From Oidiodendron maius Zn (lineage: Eukaryota; Ascomycota; Leotiomycetes; Myxotrichaceae), in contig KN832871.1 of the NCBI GenBank assembly GCA_000827325.1, forward strand, positions 2,976,001 through 3,040,000: a DNA stretch of 64,000 bases, written 5' to 3'. A program made the position numbers and the translations under genes. Of the stretch, positions 42,766 to 53,380 are shown in pieces. Each line of letters opens with the position of its first letter. Position 1 is the first letter of the stretch. The notes below the pieces were generated by a model that saw only the letters and a list, made by a program, of their open reading frames with translations, was not told the DNA's origin and made no database searches.

Positions 42766-43374
42766 ATGTCTGCGCCCTCACTCATAAACTTCATCCTCAA
42801 GCGGCCATGGCTGAAGAGGGCATTGACACCCGTCGCCGCATGGTGGGGCAATGCCGCGGGATACCGACAACTGGGCCTGAGGTACGTCGACCATGCATAG
42901 TTGGGGACCGCATCCCACGCACTGGTGGTGCCGCAGACCCATTGCCAGAGCTCTGAGAGCGAGTGAGACATACTGATAGTGATTACCTGCAGGAATGACG
43001 ACCTGATCCCGGAAGAGAGCGAGATCGTCCAGCAAGCTCTCAAGCGTCTCCCAGAGAAGGAGTCCTACGATCGCATCTTCCGCATCCGTCGAGCTTTACA
43101 GGTAAGCGTGGGATGTGATATAAGTTATAGGAGCCGTATAAGAGCATGTTTCTGACCATCTACAGCTGTCGCTCCAGCACCAACTCCTCCCCAAGGCGGA
43201 GCAGACCAAACCAGAGGAGGTATGCATACCGGCCTGTAACCCTATCAAAGGTGCTGTGACTGACGTGTTGAATGGCAGGATTACCATTACCTCTCCCCCA
43301 TCATCAGACAGATCGAGGTCGAGATTAAGGAACGCAATGATTTGGACTCTCTAAAGGTCAACAAGAGGAAGTGA
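42766..43374 (+). CDS. qcr7: Ubiquinol-cytochrome c reductase subunit 7 (complex III, 14 kDa)
   Basis: The model has four exons (42766-42881, 42993-43101, 43166-43219, 43279-43374) and 124 aa, the normal length. The N-terminus [20 protein letters not shown] with [19 protein letters not shown] is typical, followed by [40 protein letters not shown] and [20 protein letters not shown]. This is the matrix-facing QCR7/UCRB subunit of the cytochrome bc1 complex, which binds cytochrome b early in assembly. No cleavable presequence is expected in this family. Because of its three introns no single exon exceeds 120 bp, so the gene is invisible as one long frame. Confidence 0.95.
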
Positions 43375-44236
43375 GGGATAGACCTTGTGAGCGATCCAGG
43401 TGTAAAAAAGGGAATGGGGAGGCATTAAGAGGAGTTGGCAACTGTGCCTGTGTCTTCTGTACTTTATACTGCCATAAACTCATTTTCCAAGAACATACTC
43501 TTATATAAACAACTCAGTTGCCTGCTCATACCTGGAGATACATGTCGGCGCTCGCTCTACATGCACTATAAAGCCAGCTTCTCTGTAAATTGTGCCGAGG
43601 ACAGTAAAACTTCAGGGTCTCTGCTTATAATATGGGTAGTTACTGCGTAACATACTCCGAGGCTATATGCTACAGCGATCCTTGGTTATTAAAATGCTGC
43701 TTGTCAGCTCATACACACAGTGGGGTGGCACGTCTTTTCTATAGTCCTTTAAAGTGCGAACGGGGTACTGGGACGCTCCAGGATACCATGTAGTGTGGAA
43801 TTGCTTAATCTTCTGCGAAGATTGGGATTTATAAAGCTTCCTGACTTGCCGAACTGAACTCTATTAATTCCAATACAAGACGAAAACTAAACCTGACGTG
43901 AGGCACTATCTGGTTCCTTACCAGTGCTAAATTAGCATAAGTAATCGCTAACGAATGCATAACCAACGTGGCTCCCTTTATACAGGTCGATTTTGTTGGG
44001 TGCTCGTGATTTTCTATTGAAACCTGCCATAAAATGTAGAACGTATATTATACTCAGATAAGCGTACAATTGACTACCTAGTGGTAAGGAGGTTCTACCA
44101 CATATACATATGAGATACATATTAAGCACATTAGCCATACAACAGGACCATAAAAATACAGATAGCCTCCCCGTACTAATCGTATCATATCTCAGCGTTT
44201 CCGAAAGTGTTGTCAAACCGTGGGGTATACGAATCG
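43375..44236. other. Convergent gene-free region
   Basis: About 860 bp between the qcr7 stop and the stop of the giant protein gene. AT-rich, no feature recognised. Confidence 0.4.
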
Positions 44237-47200
44237 TCAAGCGAAAACTTTCTTCCCAAAGGAAAGAAGAGACCTTAACGCGGACTTTTCCTTCTCTTTC
44301 TCTTTCTCCTTCTGCTTCTCCTTCTCTTTCCCCCTCTCCCCTTCCCTCCCCTTCCCCTTGTCTCTTTCCATCTCTTTATCCTTCTCTTTGCCCTTAGCCA
44401 GCTCCGGCTGCTTTGATCTTCTGTGGCTTCGGCGCCTGTCTCGTTCCCGCTCCCTCTCCTTTTCCCTCTCCCTCTCATTGGCGGCTTCCGCTTCTCTCTC
44501 CTGAGCCTCTCTTTTCTTGCGTCGCTCCTCTCGGCGGGCGTTTCTCCTTTCATCGTCAATCTTCTGTTGCTCCTTTGCCTCCCGTGCCACCTGCTCTGCA
44601 GCTTTCTCGGCCTCCCTCTCCTTCTCTCGCCTAATTCTTCTTGCCTCCCGCTCTTCTTCAGTCCGGTGCCTTTCTCTTTCACCTTCTTGCCGAGATGAGC
44701 GAGAGCGCCTGTGGCTAGAGTTTTTTTGATCGACCGCTTTTGACTTATCAGTATCGGGGGGGATAGTGGATTGATCACCGGTGGGAAGTTTGGAGGCCCT
44801 CTTGATACTCTCCCTGATATGGGGTTCAGAATTCGCCATAAAAGGAGTCTTGACCACGCTCTCTCCTTTCTTCATGTCCAATAACTTGGGTCGCTTTTCA
44901 CCTTCTTCTTTGGACTGGTTGGGATTTGAGACGCTCAGCCTACGTGACATCCTTCTTAAGATAGAAATTGGTTGGATTTCTGCGGCTGGCGCATCAACCA
45001 CTGCACTTTCAGATTCAGCAGCCTTTATCCTCGCAGCTCGTCTCTCTTCCTTGCGCCTGTCATGCGCAGCTTGCTCCTCAGGAGTTCGGCGCCGCTCCTT
45101 GTGTTTTTCATGTGCAGCTTGCTCTTCTGGAGTCCGGTGCCTCTTTCCGTGAGAGCTGACGCTCCCAGCGCTGACTCCACTGTCGTGTCGAGCTGGTTTC
45201 TCTGCTTTGGGGCTTGACGGGTCCACCATGACTTTCCCCGAACTGACACTATCGCGTCGTCTTCGGTGTGAGTGGGAGTGATGTGAATCTTCAGTCGATC
45301 CTTCTTTTTTTGAGCTGTGGTGGCTTGAGCGATGAGAATGCCTACGCCTCCTGTGCTTCTCGGACTTTGGAGATGGCGGAGCATCCTCAGGAGAGATTTG
45401 ATCCGGCTCAGCAACGATAGCCTTATCAGTTATAGCCGGCGCCTCTGGCTCTTTCGAAGCATCCTCAGATGTGCTCGCCAATTCGGCGGCAATGGAAACC
45501 CCTGCTATGATCGCGGCAGTCACAGCAATTTCCGCAACAGCGGAGTTTGAGGCTTCTTCTACAGGAGCGCTCTCAACGGAAGCTTCTTGAACGGCTACTT
45601 CCTGTAGAGAAGCGCTCTCAACAGGGTCTTCGGCTTTGACTTCTTCCACCTCCTTTACTACCTCTGCTGGCGGAGTGGAGCTCTCGGCAGGCGTCTCAGC
45701 CTTTGGGGCCTCTTCGTCCTTAGACTCTTCTTTTGTTTCCTCCTTAGATTCCCCTGTGGCCACTTCAGCGGGCATAGAACTCACTATAGCTTCCTCTACC
45801 TTTGTCTCCTCTGCCTTGTTTGGTCCCTCAGTTTCTTGACTGCTCCCAGTTGAGACCTCGGCAGGTGCAGAGCCTTCTTCTATAGTGGATGCGGCAGCTT
45901 CGGATTGTGTTTCTGTGCCTGCTGCAACAGGAGGTGGGCTCTCTATGACTGGTTCGACCTCTTTTGTCTCTACGCCTTCCGAGACATCAGTCGAGGGTCT
46001 TTCAACTAGGTCTTGTACAGCTTCAGCGACTGGGACTTCGGGAGCTGGTTCTTCTGTCGGTTCGTCGCCTTCACTAGTCCTTCCCGCTGCCGATGCATCT
46101 TTACCTTCTGAGGCTTCCGAACTAGATTCTGACCCAGCAGCCTCTGAGACATTTTCAGTGGGCGTTTGGGTCTCAACTGCTGTCGGTTCTGGAGTTTGTT
46201 CCTCTAACTTGTTACTTTCTGGACTACTTTCAACAGTAGCAGGTGCCTCATTCAAATCGGAACCCTTATTCTCCTTCGCAGCATCTTCTGGTCGACCAGA
46301 TGTGTCCTCAACTGGTATAGGATCTGGTTCAGCATTTTCTGTGACACTCTCTTCAGAGGGCTTAGTATCTTCGCTCAGTTGCGCTATTTCTTCCACTGGC
46401 GCCGCCTCAATGGCTTGTACACTGTCGTCCTGAGTAGCCTCTTCAGTAATCCGGTTGTCTTCGACTGGTTCTGTTTCGGCCACTTTCTCATCTAGGAGAG
46501 ACACTTCTTCTGTGTTATTAGCGGTCTCTGTCGTGACAGTTGGCTCAGAAGACACGTCTCCCTTACTTGGAATTGGCTCATTGATTTGCTGTCCAACATT
46601 GGCTTCTTCCGTTGGGTCATTGGCTGGCTCTTCATCGTTCTTACTATCTTGAACAACCGGAGATTCAGCGGGAAGGGATCCTTGATGAGGGTCTACTGTA
46701 TCTGATGCATTCTCGGGTGCAACTTCCTGCGAAGCTTCCTCTATATCTCTTTTCTCCTCTGGAGGCTGAGATTCTGGAGGTTGGACATCGGAATCTTGTT
46801 TCTCATTACCTGCTCCAGCTGACACATTGCTGGTCTCCTGTTCCGTTTCTGCAGAGCCACTTTGTTCACCACTGTCAGGCTCGACTAAAGCCTCTTCAGC
46901 CTCTTCACTGACATCAACGGCTTTCTCCACAGTAGACTCAATAGTAGAAGCTTCAGTCTCACAAGTGGCCAATGTAGAAGAATCATCAGTTGAAACACCT
47001 AAACTGTGGGTGCTTTCGACTGTATTCTCAACATCTTTGTCAGTAGCATCTTTGCTATTTTCTTCCTTATTCTCATCTGAGGGTACAGGCTCGGGAGGAG
47101 CGGGTTCAATCTCAGATGGTGATTGTGCATTGGCATTATCAGCGAGTGTAAATTCGTTCGCGTCTTGGGGTGGTTTGATTTCGACGGCTTGCTCTAAATT

Positions 47201-50125
47201 TTCTATGCTCTGTTCCTCAGCAGCGGAAGTTATTGCTTCTTCCTCTCCTACTGCAGCATTACCCTGAACTGTTGTGGTTGGCTTGTTCTCGACTGAGGTT
47301 TCCTCCTCGACAGATTGAGATTCACTTGCAGCTGCAGCAGCAGCGGATTCATCCGCTGGCGGCTCTGGCGCTAGTAGTTCTGGCGAAGCTGGCTCTTCCA
47401 ATGCGGGTTCTTGTGCTAGAGGCTCTTCTGGAATAGATTCTTCCTCACTCTGAGGTGCGTCTTTATCCTCGTAGTCCTCAACTTTGGTTTCAGCGGCTTG
47501 CTCATCTACCACAATGGATGCAGGTGATGCTTCCTTTTCGGCAGTAGATTCACCGTCGACAGTTTGCTCCCCTGGTTTAGTTTCCTCATCAGGCAGAGCT
47601 GACATATCTTCCTCGGCAGGGGTAGGAGGGCTTTCAGTGAGGTTTACACCCTCTTGAACTTCTTCAATATCCGTAGATATGGGCACAGGAGTAGTCTCCT
47701 CAATTCTCGTTGAATCATCAGCTGTAGGCTCATCTGCCGGCATTTCCTCGGTGACTAGAGAATGTGACCCGGCAGCATTGGGAGTCTCCTGTTCGATATC
47801 ATTCCCATCGGCTTCGGCTTCTTCGATACTTGGAGCTGGTGAGATCTCGTCTGCCGAAGGCGCAGCTTCAACGACAACTTCATCGGCTTTAGACTCCTCT
47901 TCAGCTTTAGACCCCTCTTCAGCTGGAGGTAGTGGCTCTTCAGGAGCAGGAGTAGGTTCCGTAGCCAGCTCAGGAGATGGTTCTATTAGTTCCTCTTCAG
48001 CTGGAGGCGGAGAAACTTCGACAACTTCGACAGCTGCTTCCTCAGCTATAGACTCCTCTTTAGCAGGAGGAACAGACTCTTCGGGTGATTCGGGAACCAG
48101 TTCTTTTGTCCCCTCCTCGGTCGGACTTGGAGCATCATTCACAGCAAGCGTATCAACAGTTTCGGCATCAGGCTCCTCCGATTTCGCTTCCTGCGCGACA
48201 AGTTCTGGGATTCCGCCTTCAGCCGGAACTGGGGCACTTTCTGCAGCAGTTTCCTCTGCTTTTTCTTCCACTGCCACAGCTTCCTCTGCTACAGTTTCCT
48301 CTGCCACAGTTTCCTCTGCTTTTTCTTCCTCTGCTGCAGCTTCCTCTGCCACAGTTTCCTCTGCTTTTTCTTCCTCTGCCACAGCTTTCTCTGCCACAGC
48401 TTCCTCTGCCACAGCTTCCTCTGTTACAGGAGAATTCTGCTCCTCATTGGCAGCCTCAGGATTATTCTCCTCAATTATCGGTTGCCCCTGCGACTCAGTT
48501 GCGGCTTCTCCTGACTGTTTCTCCTCGGAACTGGTAGATTCAGCAAGAGGCGATGCCTCTACAGGCTCGGGTTCGGCAACGGCTGGCTCTTCTGGCTTCG
48601 CACTGTCAACAATAGAGGCTTCTTCGGCAAGTTTGGAATCAGCTGGTGGTGGCTCGACAGTTGAATCGACATTTGCTGTTTCTTCAGCTGATGATGCTTC
48701 AGGCTGCTCTGGTTCAGGCTCTTCTGGAACTGCTTCTGCAGTTTCCGAGGGGGCATTTGTCGCTATTTCCTCAGTAGATGTGTCCTTTGGAGCTTCCGTA
48801 CCGAGATCAGCAACTTCGTTCGAAGCTGCAGAGTCTGCGGGTGCAGGTTCAACTTGGGCAGCCTCAAGCGCAGGCGCAGGCTCTGGAGGCTGTGCCTCGG
48901 TAGGGGGATCATTAGGAGCTGCCAGGGCCTCTGATGCAGACTCAGGGGGCGGTTCTGCGGTCGCCGGGGACTCTTTTTCTGGCTCCGACAAGGCAGATGA
49001 AAGTTCTGCTGCGATCGCAACGGCGGCGGCGGCGGCGGCGGTAGCCGCGATCGCTTTGCCACCAGATGCTTTCTGTTTACCGGGCTTGGTTTTCGCCTTA
49101 GCTTTCTCTTTCTCTTTCTTCTTGTCTACTTTGCCTTTTGGAGGCTTGTCTGCCTTCTCTGGTTTCGGAGCTTCAACCATTCTCGGTTCTGCGACATTCT
49201 TCGGTGGCTCTGGGGCCTTAGCAGCTTTAGCATCTTTGGCCTTCTCTCTTTTTAGATCCCTTCTCTTAGGTTTCTTCTCTTTGGGCTTTGGATTTGCGGG
49301 CACCTCAGCTGGCGGAGCTGTGCCAGGAGCGAAACGAACTACAGGGGGGCTGCGCGAGCGAAAGGCTTTCTCCTCTCCACTATTGACGGGTGCTTCGGTT
49401 TTCGTTCCGATGGCTGGTTCTGCTTCAGAAGACGTACCTGGCTGGGATTCTGCTTTTGCTTTCGCATTTTCAGCAGGACTATGTGCAGCAGGAGCTTCTT
49501 GTTCATTTTTCGCTGGTGGAGCCTTGGTCACCTCTGGCTCTAGAGGTTTGAATATCTCATCTTCAGCGGGTTTGGGATCATTCTGTGACTCGGCGCTCCC
49601 ACAACCAGCGGGAGGTACCGGATCCGAAGACTGAGAATTGGACCCACCCTCTGTAGATTTTGGCGCATCATTCGGTTCGACATCGGCAGCAATTGCTTCT
49701 GCTATATTCTCCTCCTCCTTCTCGGCATCGGCATTTGTAATGGTATCTTCCTTCACTTCAGTCTCTGCTGGTTCTTCCTCGGTGTCGAGGTACTGCTCTG
49801 CACCTCCAGCGGGAACTATAGATTGAATTAGCAAGGTTTTAAAGCAGCGGAGAAGGATCTTACTGCTATTGGGACCGGTCTTGTCAGGTTTCTCTTTGCA
49901 GGCTTCGAGTAAGTCCAGGTCTTTCGCCGTACCCGTAAAAGTCACAGGTGCTGTAAGTCGAGTGCTTTGCAATGGAGTAAGTTGCGTAGTTTGCAGTGGC
50001 GTAAGCTGCGTAGTTTGCAGTGTGCCCGAGAACGTCACTGGGGCTGAGAATTGTGTAGTCTGTACATTGGTCCATGTACCGTTAATGTTTACCCGATACG
50101 GACAGTATGCAATATTATTCTCCAT
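44237..50125 (-). CDS. Giant Glu/Pro/Ala-rich, mostly disordered protein (involucrin-repeat-like)
   Basis: The open frame encodes 1962 aa from ATG 50125. A 48-nt in-frame segment (49863-49816) has a perfect GTAAGA donor, a GCTAAT branch site and ATAG acceptor, so the spliced protein is probably 1946 aa. The N-terminus MENNIAYCPYRVNINGTW is the only globular-looking part. It is followed by tandem short repeats (QTTQF, QTTQLTPL twice, QSTRL) framed by two copies of APVTF[S/T]GT. Residues about 100-1550 are a low-complexity run of Glu, Pro, Ala, Ser and Thr, with a dense EEAVAEEAVAEK/EEKAEETVAEE block coded near 48230-48430 and an Ala run at 49020-49047. The C-terminus is highly charged (RRSHRRSK, then KEKEKQKEKEKEK) and ends LLSFGKKVFA. 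It may be a cell-periphery or cytoskeletal scaffold; function unknown. Confidence 0.8.
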   Translation of the reverse strand: MENNIAYCPYRVNINGTWTNVQTTQFSAPVTFSGTLQTTQLTPLQTTQLTPLQSTRLTAPVTFTGTAKDLDLLEACKEKPDKTGPNSSKILLRCFKTLLIQSIVPAGGAEQYLDTEEEPAETEVKEDTITNADAEKEEENIAEAIAADVEPNDAPKSTEGGSNSQSSDPVPPAGCGSAESQNDPKPAEDEIFKPLEPEVTKAPPAKNEQEAPAAHSPAENAKAKAESQPGTSSEAEPAIGTKTEAPVNSGEEKAFRSRSPPVVRFAPGTAPPAEVPANPKPKEKKPKRRDLKREKAKDAKAAKAPEPPKNVAEPRMVEAPKPEKADKPPKGKVDKKKEKEKAKAKTKPGKQKASGGKAIAATAAAAAAVAIAAELSSALSEPEKESPATAEPPPESASEALAAPNDPPTEAQPPEPAPALEAAQVEPAPADSAASNEVADLGTEAPKDTSTEEIATNAPSETAEAVPEEPEPEQPEASSAEETANVDSTVEPPPADSKLAEEASIVDSAKPEEPAVAEPEPVEASPLAESTSSEEKQSGEAATESQGQPIIEENNPEAANEEQNSPVTEEAVAEEAVAEKAVAEEEKAEETVAEEAAAEEEKAEETVAEETVAEEAVAVEEKAEETAAESAPVPAEGGIPELVAQEAKSEEPDAETVDTLAVNDAPSPTEEGTKELVPESPEESVPPAKEESIAEEAAVEVVEVSPPPAEEELIEPSPELATEPTPAPEEPLPPAEEGSKAEEESKADEVVVEAAPSADEISPAPSIEEAEADGNDIEQETPNAAGSHSLVTEEMPADEPTADDSTRIEETTPVPISTDIEEVQEGVNLTESPPTPAEEDMSALPDEETKPGEQTVDGESTAEKEASPASIVVDEQAAETKVEDYEDKDAPQSEEESIPEEPLAQEPALEEPASPELLAPEPPADESAAAAAASESQSVEEETSVENKPTTTVQGNAAVGEEEAITSAAEEQSIENLEQAVEIKPPQDANEFTLADNANAQSPSEIEPAPPEPVPSDENKEENSKDATDKDVENTVESTHSLGVSTDDSSTLATCETEASTIESTVEKAVDVSEEAEEALVEPDSGEQSGSAETEQETSNVSAGAGNEKQDSDVQPPESQPPEEKRDIEEASQEVAPENASDTVDPHQGSLPAESPVVQDSKNDEEPANDPTEEANVGQQINEPIPSKGDVSSEPTVTTETANNTEEVSLLDEKVAETEPVEDNRITEEATQDDSVQAIEAAPVEEIAQLSEDTKPSEESVTENAEPDPIPVEDTSGRPEDAAKENKGSDLNEAPATVESSPESNKLEEQTPEPTAVETQTPTENVSEAAGSESSSEASEGKDASAAGRTSEGDEPTEEPAPEVPVAEAVQDLVERPSTDVSEGVETKEVEPVIESPPPVAAGTETQSEAAASTIEEGSAPAEVSTGSSQETEGPNKAEETKVEEAIVSSMPAEVATGESKEETKEESKDEEAPKAETPAESSTPPAEVVKEVEEVKAEDPVESASLQEVAVQEASVESAPVEEASNSAVAEIAVTAAIIAGVSIAAELASTSEDASKEPEAPAITDKAIVAEPDQISPEDAPPSPKSEKHRRRRHSHRSSHHSSKKEGSTEDSHHSHSHRRRRDSVSSGKVMVDPSSPKAEKPARHDSGVSAGSVSSHGKRHRTPEEQAAHEKHKERRRTPEEQAAHDRRKEERRAARIKAAESESAVVDAPAAEIQPISILRRMSRRLSVSNPNQSKEEGEKRPKLLDMKKGESVVKTPFMANSEPHIRESIKRASKLPTGDQSTIPPDTDKSKAVDQKNSSHRRSRSSRQEGERERHRTEEEREARRIRREKEREAEKAAEQVAREAKEQQKIDDERRNARREERRKKREAQEREAEAANEREREKERERERDRRRSHRRSKQPELAKGKEKDKEMERDKGKGREGERGKEKEKQKEKEKEKEKSALRSLLSFGKKVFA
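49020..49047. repeat. GGC/GCC trinucleotide run coding poly-Ala
   Basis: A run of CGG/GGC triplets within the giant disordered protein gene encodes a stretch of Ala on the minus strand. Such runs commonly vary in length between strains. Confidence 0.7.
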
Positions 50126-51344
50126 TCTGACGACTGTACCTCGACTCAGAACGAAGACCAAGAGACTTGAACAGGATAATATCAGAGATTCTTCTTATTG
50201 CCTCCTCCCATGCCACCACTATCGGCTGTGTACGAATTGCCGGTACCCGACCTGAGAGGGACAGGGTCTCTCAACCCAACACCCACTAAGGTATTGACAG
50301 GAGGATTTTGAATTATGCTCTTGTGAAAGGGGTAACTCAGAAATTAAAAACAATATACTAATTGAGAAGGTAGTTTGCCGCCTATAAAGAATATTATAGG
50401 TGAGAAACGAGACTGTGACAGCCACCTCATTGGCGCGTGGACGAGAGAAGAGAGGGATGCAGCAAAAAACTCCCTCATCGGAGAGATACCCCCACGATGG
50501 AATTACTCGGGAGTCCAAGTGATCATAATCATAATCGTGCCCAACACTCATTGGTACGGGGCATTGGCGCCACGTCGCATTGGGTGGGCCGGACAATTGA
50601 GTCTGATACTCCAGAGCAGCTGCATTGTCGGGTGCGGCCCAACGATGCACACCTATACGCATGAGGAAAATGGATGGCGTGCCAAACCGAGTCTCGCTGG
50701 TCGGCACGCACACACAAGACCGTTGAGGAGGGGGACCCCGTAGCAGTCTGGCAGAGACCAAGACGCTGTTGGGTAGCTGCAAGTGATGCGTCTCTACTGG
50801 TTCCTGGCTTTAGCCAAGGGAGCTCCCGTGGTGCAGGAATGGTGCATGGCGACGTGTTCGCGTGAGGTAAGCCTCCCATGTCGGGAGGAACCGTACCAGG
50901 GAACCAGTAGCAGCATTGCAGGAAGGCAAGGGCATGTTAATACGAGTGAGATATTGCCATTGTTTTTGGTGCTGTGTTAGGGCGCGGGGTGTGAAATGCC
51001 GCCAGCGCCGTGACAACTCATCGGAAATTTTGGGGACCAGGGGTGGTCCGTGATCCCGTGACACCGGTGTTGATCTCGACACATGATCTTCCTTAGATAT
51101 TTTTCATTCACACTGACTTCCTGCGCGTCTTATCTCGGCAAGAGAGAGGTACATGTATTCGGTATTCAGTTCCATGAAATGTGCAGTAGATCCTATAACG
51201 CCGGCTTTGAAAACAGACCAGGACTCTTCCAGGCTCATCAGCTCGTCCAAAGCAACCATAACCCCGTGGTGAATGCCAGCTCCCTACACCGCCAGTGTGG
51301 CCCCATTATATTAAGGAAAGGTCACAATCAGACCGGTGCTGATC
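50126..51344. other. 1.2-kb gene-free region
   Basis: The promoter of the giant protein gene plus the 3' flank of snf7. Several short open frames have no domain character. No feature recognised. Confidence 0.45.
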
Positions 51345-52234
51345 TCACATAGCCATCTCGGCCTGCAACTTGCGAAGTTCTTCCTCTTCGTCGTCCTCTA
51401 CCGCAACTGGTGCTTTGCCTTTGACTGCCGGACCATCAGCAAATGTCAACAGAGGATAATGCATCCTAAACTTACTCTCTCCGTTTACGGCCGCAGGCAA
51501 TTTGTGGACCTCGTCGGCCACTGGAACAGTACCTGTCTTGAGCATCTGGTTGTCAAGTTGCTCCTGTTCAAGCTCGGCCAGCTCGTCATCCAACTCTGAT
51601 TCATCGATAGGCTCGCCAATAGGAGCGCTAGTAATAGCTTGCGCGATCTCTTCGCCCAATGCATGCTGTTCTCGGAGTTTGTCCCTGTAATAAATACGTC
51701 AGTATTTCCCATCTGGCATATCCATTCCAAGAAGGAACCATACATCGTCTCATCGACTTTATTAATATCCAGCTTGTCATGTATTGAAGCCATAGCCTTC
51801 TGAGCGTTTTCCATTGCCAAGAGAGTCTCCTTATTAATGTTCGCCGCCTCGATCGAATATATTTGTTGTTCTAAGGTGGCCATCTGCGCCGTTGTCTGTT
51901 CGAGGGTGTGCTCGTGCTGCTTCTTCCGCCTCAGTGCGGCTCTCGCGGCTGTCATACTCAAGATGTTAACAACTATTCATAATGTTCACTGATCTGCTGC
52001 CAAAAACAGCGGCCAGATACCAAAGGGCCATAGACATGATCCAGACATACCGTTCTTATTCGTGTTAACATTTTTTCGCGCTATGGCATCCTGCTCGTCC
52101 ATCTGGTTTTGTAAATGCCGTTCCCGCTTCTGCAGCATATCAAGGTGAGCCCGTAATGCCAGGATGGCATTCTTTGGTGCATCCTTCTTCTTCTGGGCAG
52201 GCTGCCCCCCAAACCAACCCCACACTCCCGACAT
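51345..52234 (-). CDS. snf7: ESCRT-III subunit Snf7 (Vps32/CHMP4)
   Basis: The model has four exons (52234-52051, 51948-51744, 51684-51476, 51424-51345) and 225 aa. The N-terminus MSGVWGWFGGQ leads into the basic ESCRT-III helix pair (LRAHLDMLQKRERHLQNQMD, AARAALRRKKQHEHTLEQ), then TAQMATLEQQIYSIEAANIN and DKLDINKVDETMDKLREQ. The acidic C-terminal tail ends EEEELRKLQAEMAM, the MIT-interacting motif that recruits Vps4. The last intron is in frame (51 nt) but has a perfect GTAAGT donor, and its removal gives VNGEIKGKAPV. Snf7 polymerises on endosomal membranes for multivesicular-body sorting. In fungi it also supports alkaline pH signalling through the Pal/Rim pathway. Confidence 0.96.
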
Positions 52235-52772
52235 CCTGTAGTGTGTAGTTGCTTCCGATATACTCTGTGACACTCAACAACTCGACTCTCCAAATGCGCC
52301 CGACACCTGTTAATTGAGATGCCGACTGTGTGAAGCAGACTCGACTGAGGTCAATTATGGTAGAGCCCGTGTTATCTGTAGCTCGTAGTGGGGTTGAGGC
52401 TACAGGATAGAGAAGGTTCCGAACAGGAGTAGCTGAGGATCTGTCCTAGAGTATCTGTAAAGAAGAATACTAGGGTAATCGGTAAGAAATATCTCAAGAT
52501 GTTTCTCGAGATTTGAAGACTCGCTGCCTGCTGGGTGAATGATCAGTGGTGGTGACTTCCGACAATGACGCGCGCTAGTCCCTCTCGTTTGGAATGGCTT
52601 ACTAATCTTGAGCATAATATTTTAGTCACGTGAAAGTCGAATATTTACCTTTACCTGGGTATATAGTTTTCTCCATCACTAAACTATTTCTAAGAATGTG
52701 GAGTCCCTGATGATATGGCCAACGTCTTGTAATTCATTCAGCAAGTCTAAGTGTTGCACTTGCCAGTTGCGA
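52235..52772. promoter_or_regulatory. Divergent promoter of snf7 and the ten1-like gene
   Basis: About 540 bp. A CACGTG within GTCACGTGA lies at 52627-52632, 141 bp before the ten1-like ATG. No other motif. Confidence 0.45.
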
Positions 52773-53380
52773 ATGGCCGGCATACAAAATGAATCTATCG
52801 CATCTACATTGACTTTGCTATCCAATCTCCCAGATCTTGCATCTGGAATCAAAGTCAGATTCTTAGGATGGTAAGTGGACATTTTCTTCCTTCCAGTGGC
52901 TTGGGGCATGTATCATTTACGGGAGATTGTTCGAAGTCATTAGGGCCTCTTGAGAACAAGGTACGGGACTTGTGGTATCAGAGACTGGTTGGTCACAAGA
53001 AGCTGCATGTCCATTTTAGATGATTTTGGATCTGTCACCACATATAGTTTTGTGCTGACTTGTAAAGTGTAACAAATTACTCCACCAAAACAGCTACACT
53101 AACACTGGAGCACAACTATCCTCCAGGAAACAAAGTCCAGGCCATAGTAGATGCGGGCCTTTTGGTTAGTTCCCTGAAGTCAGACGAAACTCAAATCGGG
53201 GAATGGATCAACGTAATAGGTTATATCCAGGCCCCACGACAAAAACTGGGCAAGCACTCCAATAATATACACTTGCGAACCGAAGTTCAAGCTATTGTGC
53301 TCTGGTCCGCCGGTCCTCTCAAGCTTGACGGGTACGAAAAAAGCCTGGAGCAGCAGAAACTTGATAGGCAGCAATTTTGA
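52773..53380 (+). CDS. ten1: Telomere-capping CST complex subunit Ten1-like (OB-fold)
   Basis: The model has two exons (52773-52870, 53068-53380) and 136 aa, the size of Ten1. The first exon gives LTLLSNLPDLASGIKVRFLG and ends in a split Cys codon. The second continues CVTNYSTKTATLTLEHNYP, then AIVDAGLLVSSLKSD, IGEWINVIGYIQ and EVQAIVLWSAGPLKLDGYE. The order KVRFLGCV, TLEH.YP, GEWINVIGY and VQAIVLWSAG..LDGYE is what I recall for fungal/vertebrate Ten1 single OB-folds. In the CST complex (Cdc13/CTC1-Stn1-Ten1) it protects telomere ends and helps fill-in synthesis. The 197-bp intron is longer than most here. Confidence is limited because Ten1 proteins diverge fast. Confidence 0.75.

Noticed and set aside
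47679-49634. Long plus-strand open frame of about 650 codons rich in Ser and Ala
   Set aside because: It is antisense to the Glu/Pro/Ala-rich giant gene. Low-complexity codons such as GAA, GCT and TCT read as Ser/Ala-rich on the opposite strand, so the frame is a compositional shadow.
52679-52909. Minus-strand frame of 76 codons
   Set aside because: It overlaps the first exon of the Ten1-like gene in antisense; the plus-strand exon splices in frame to an OB-fold-like sequence.
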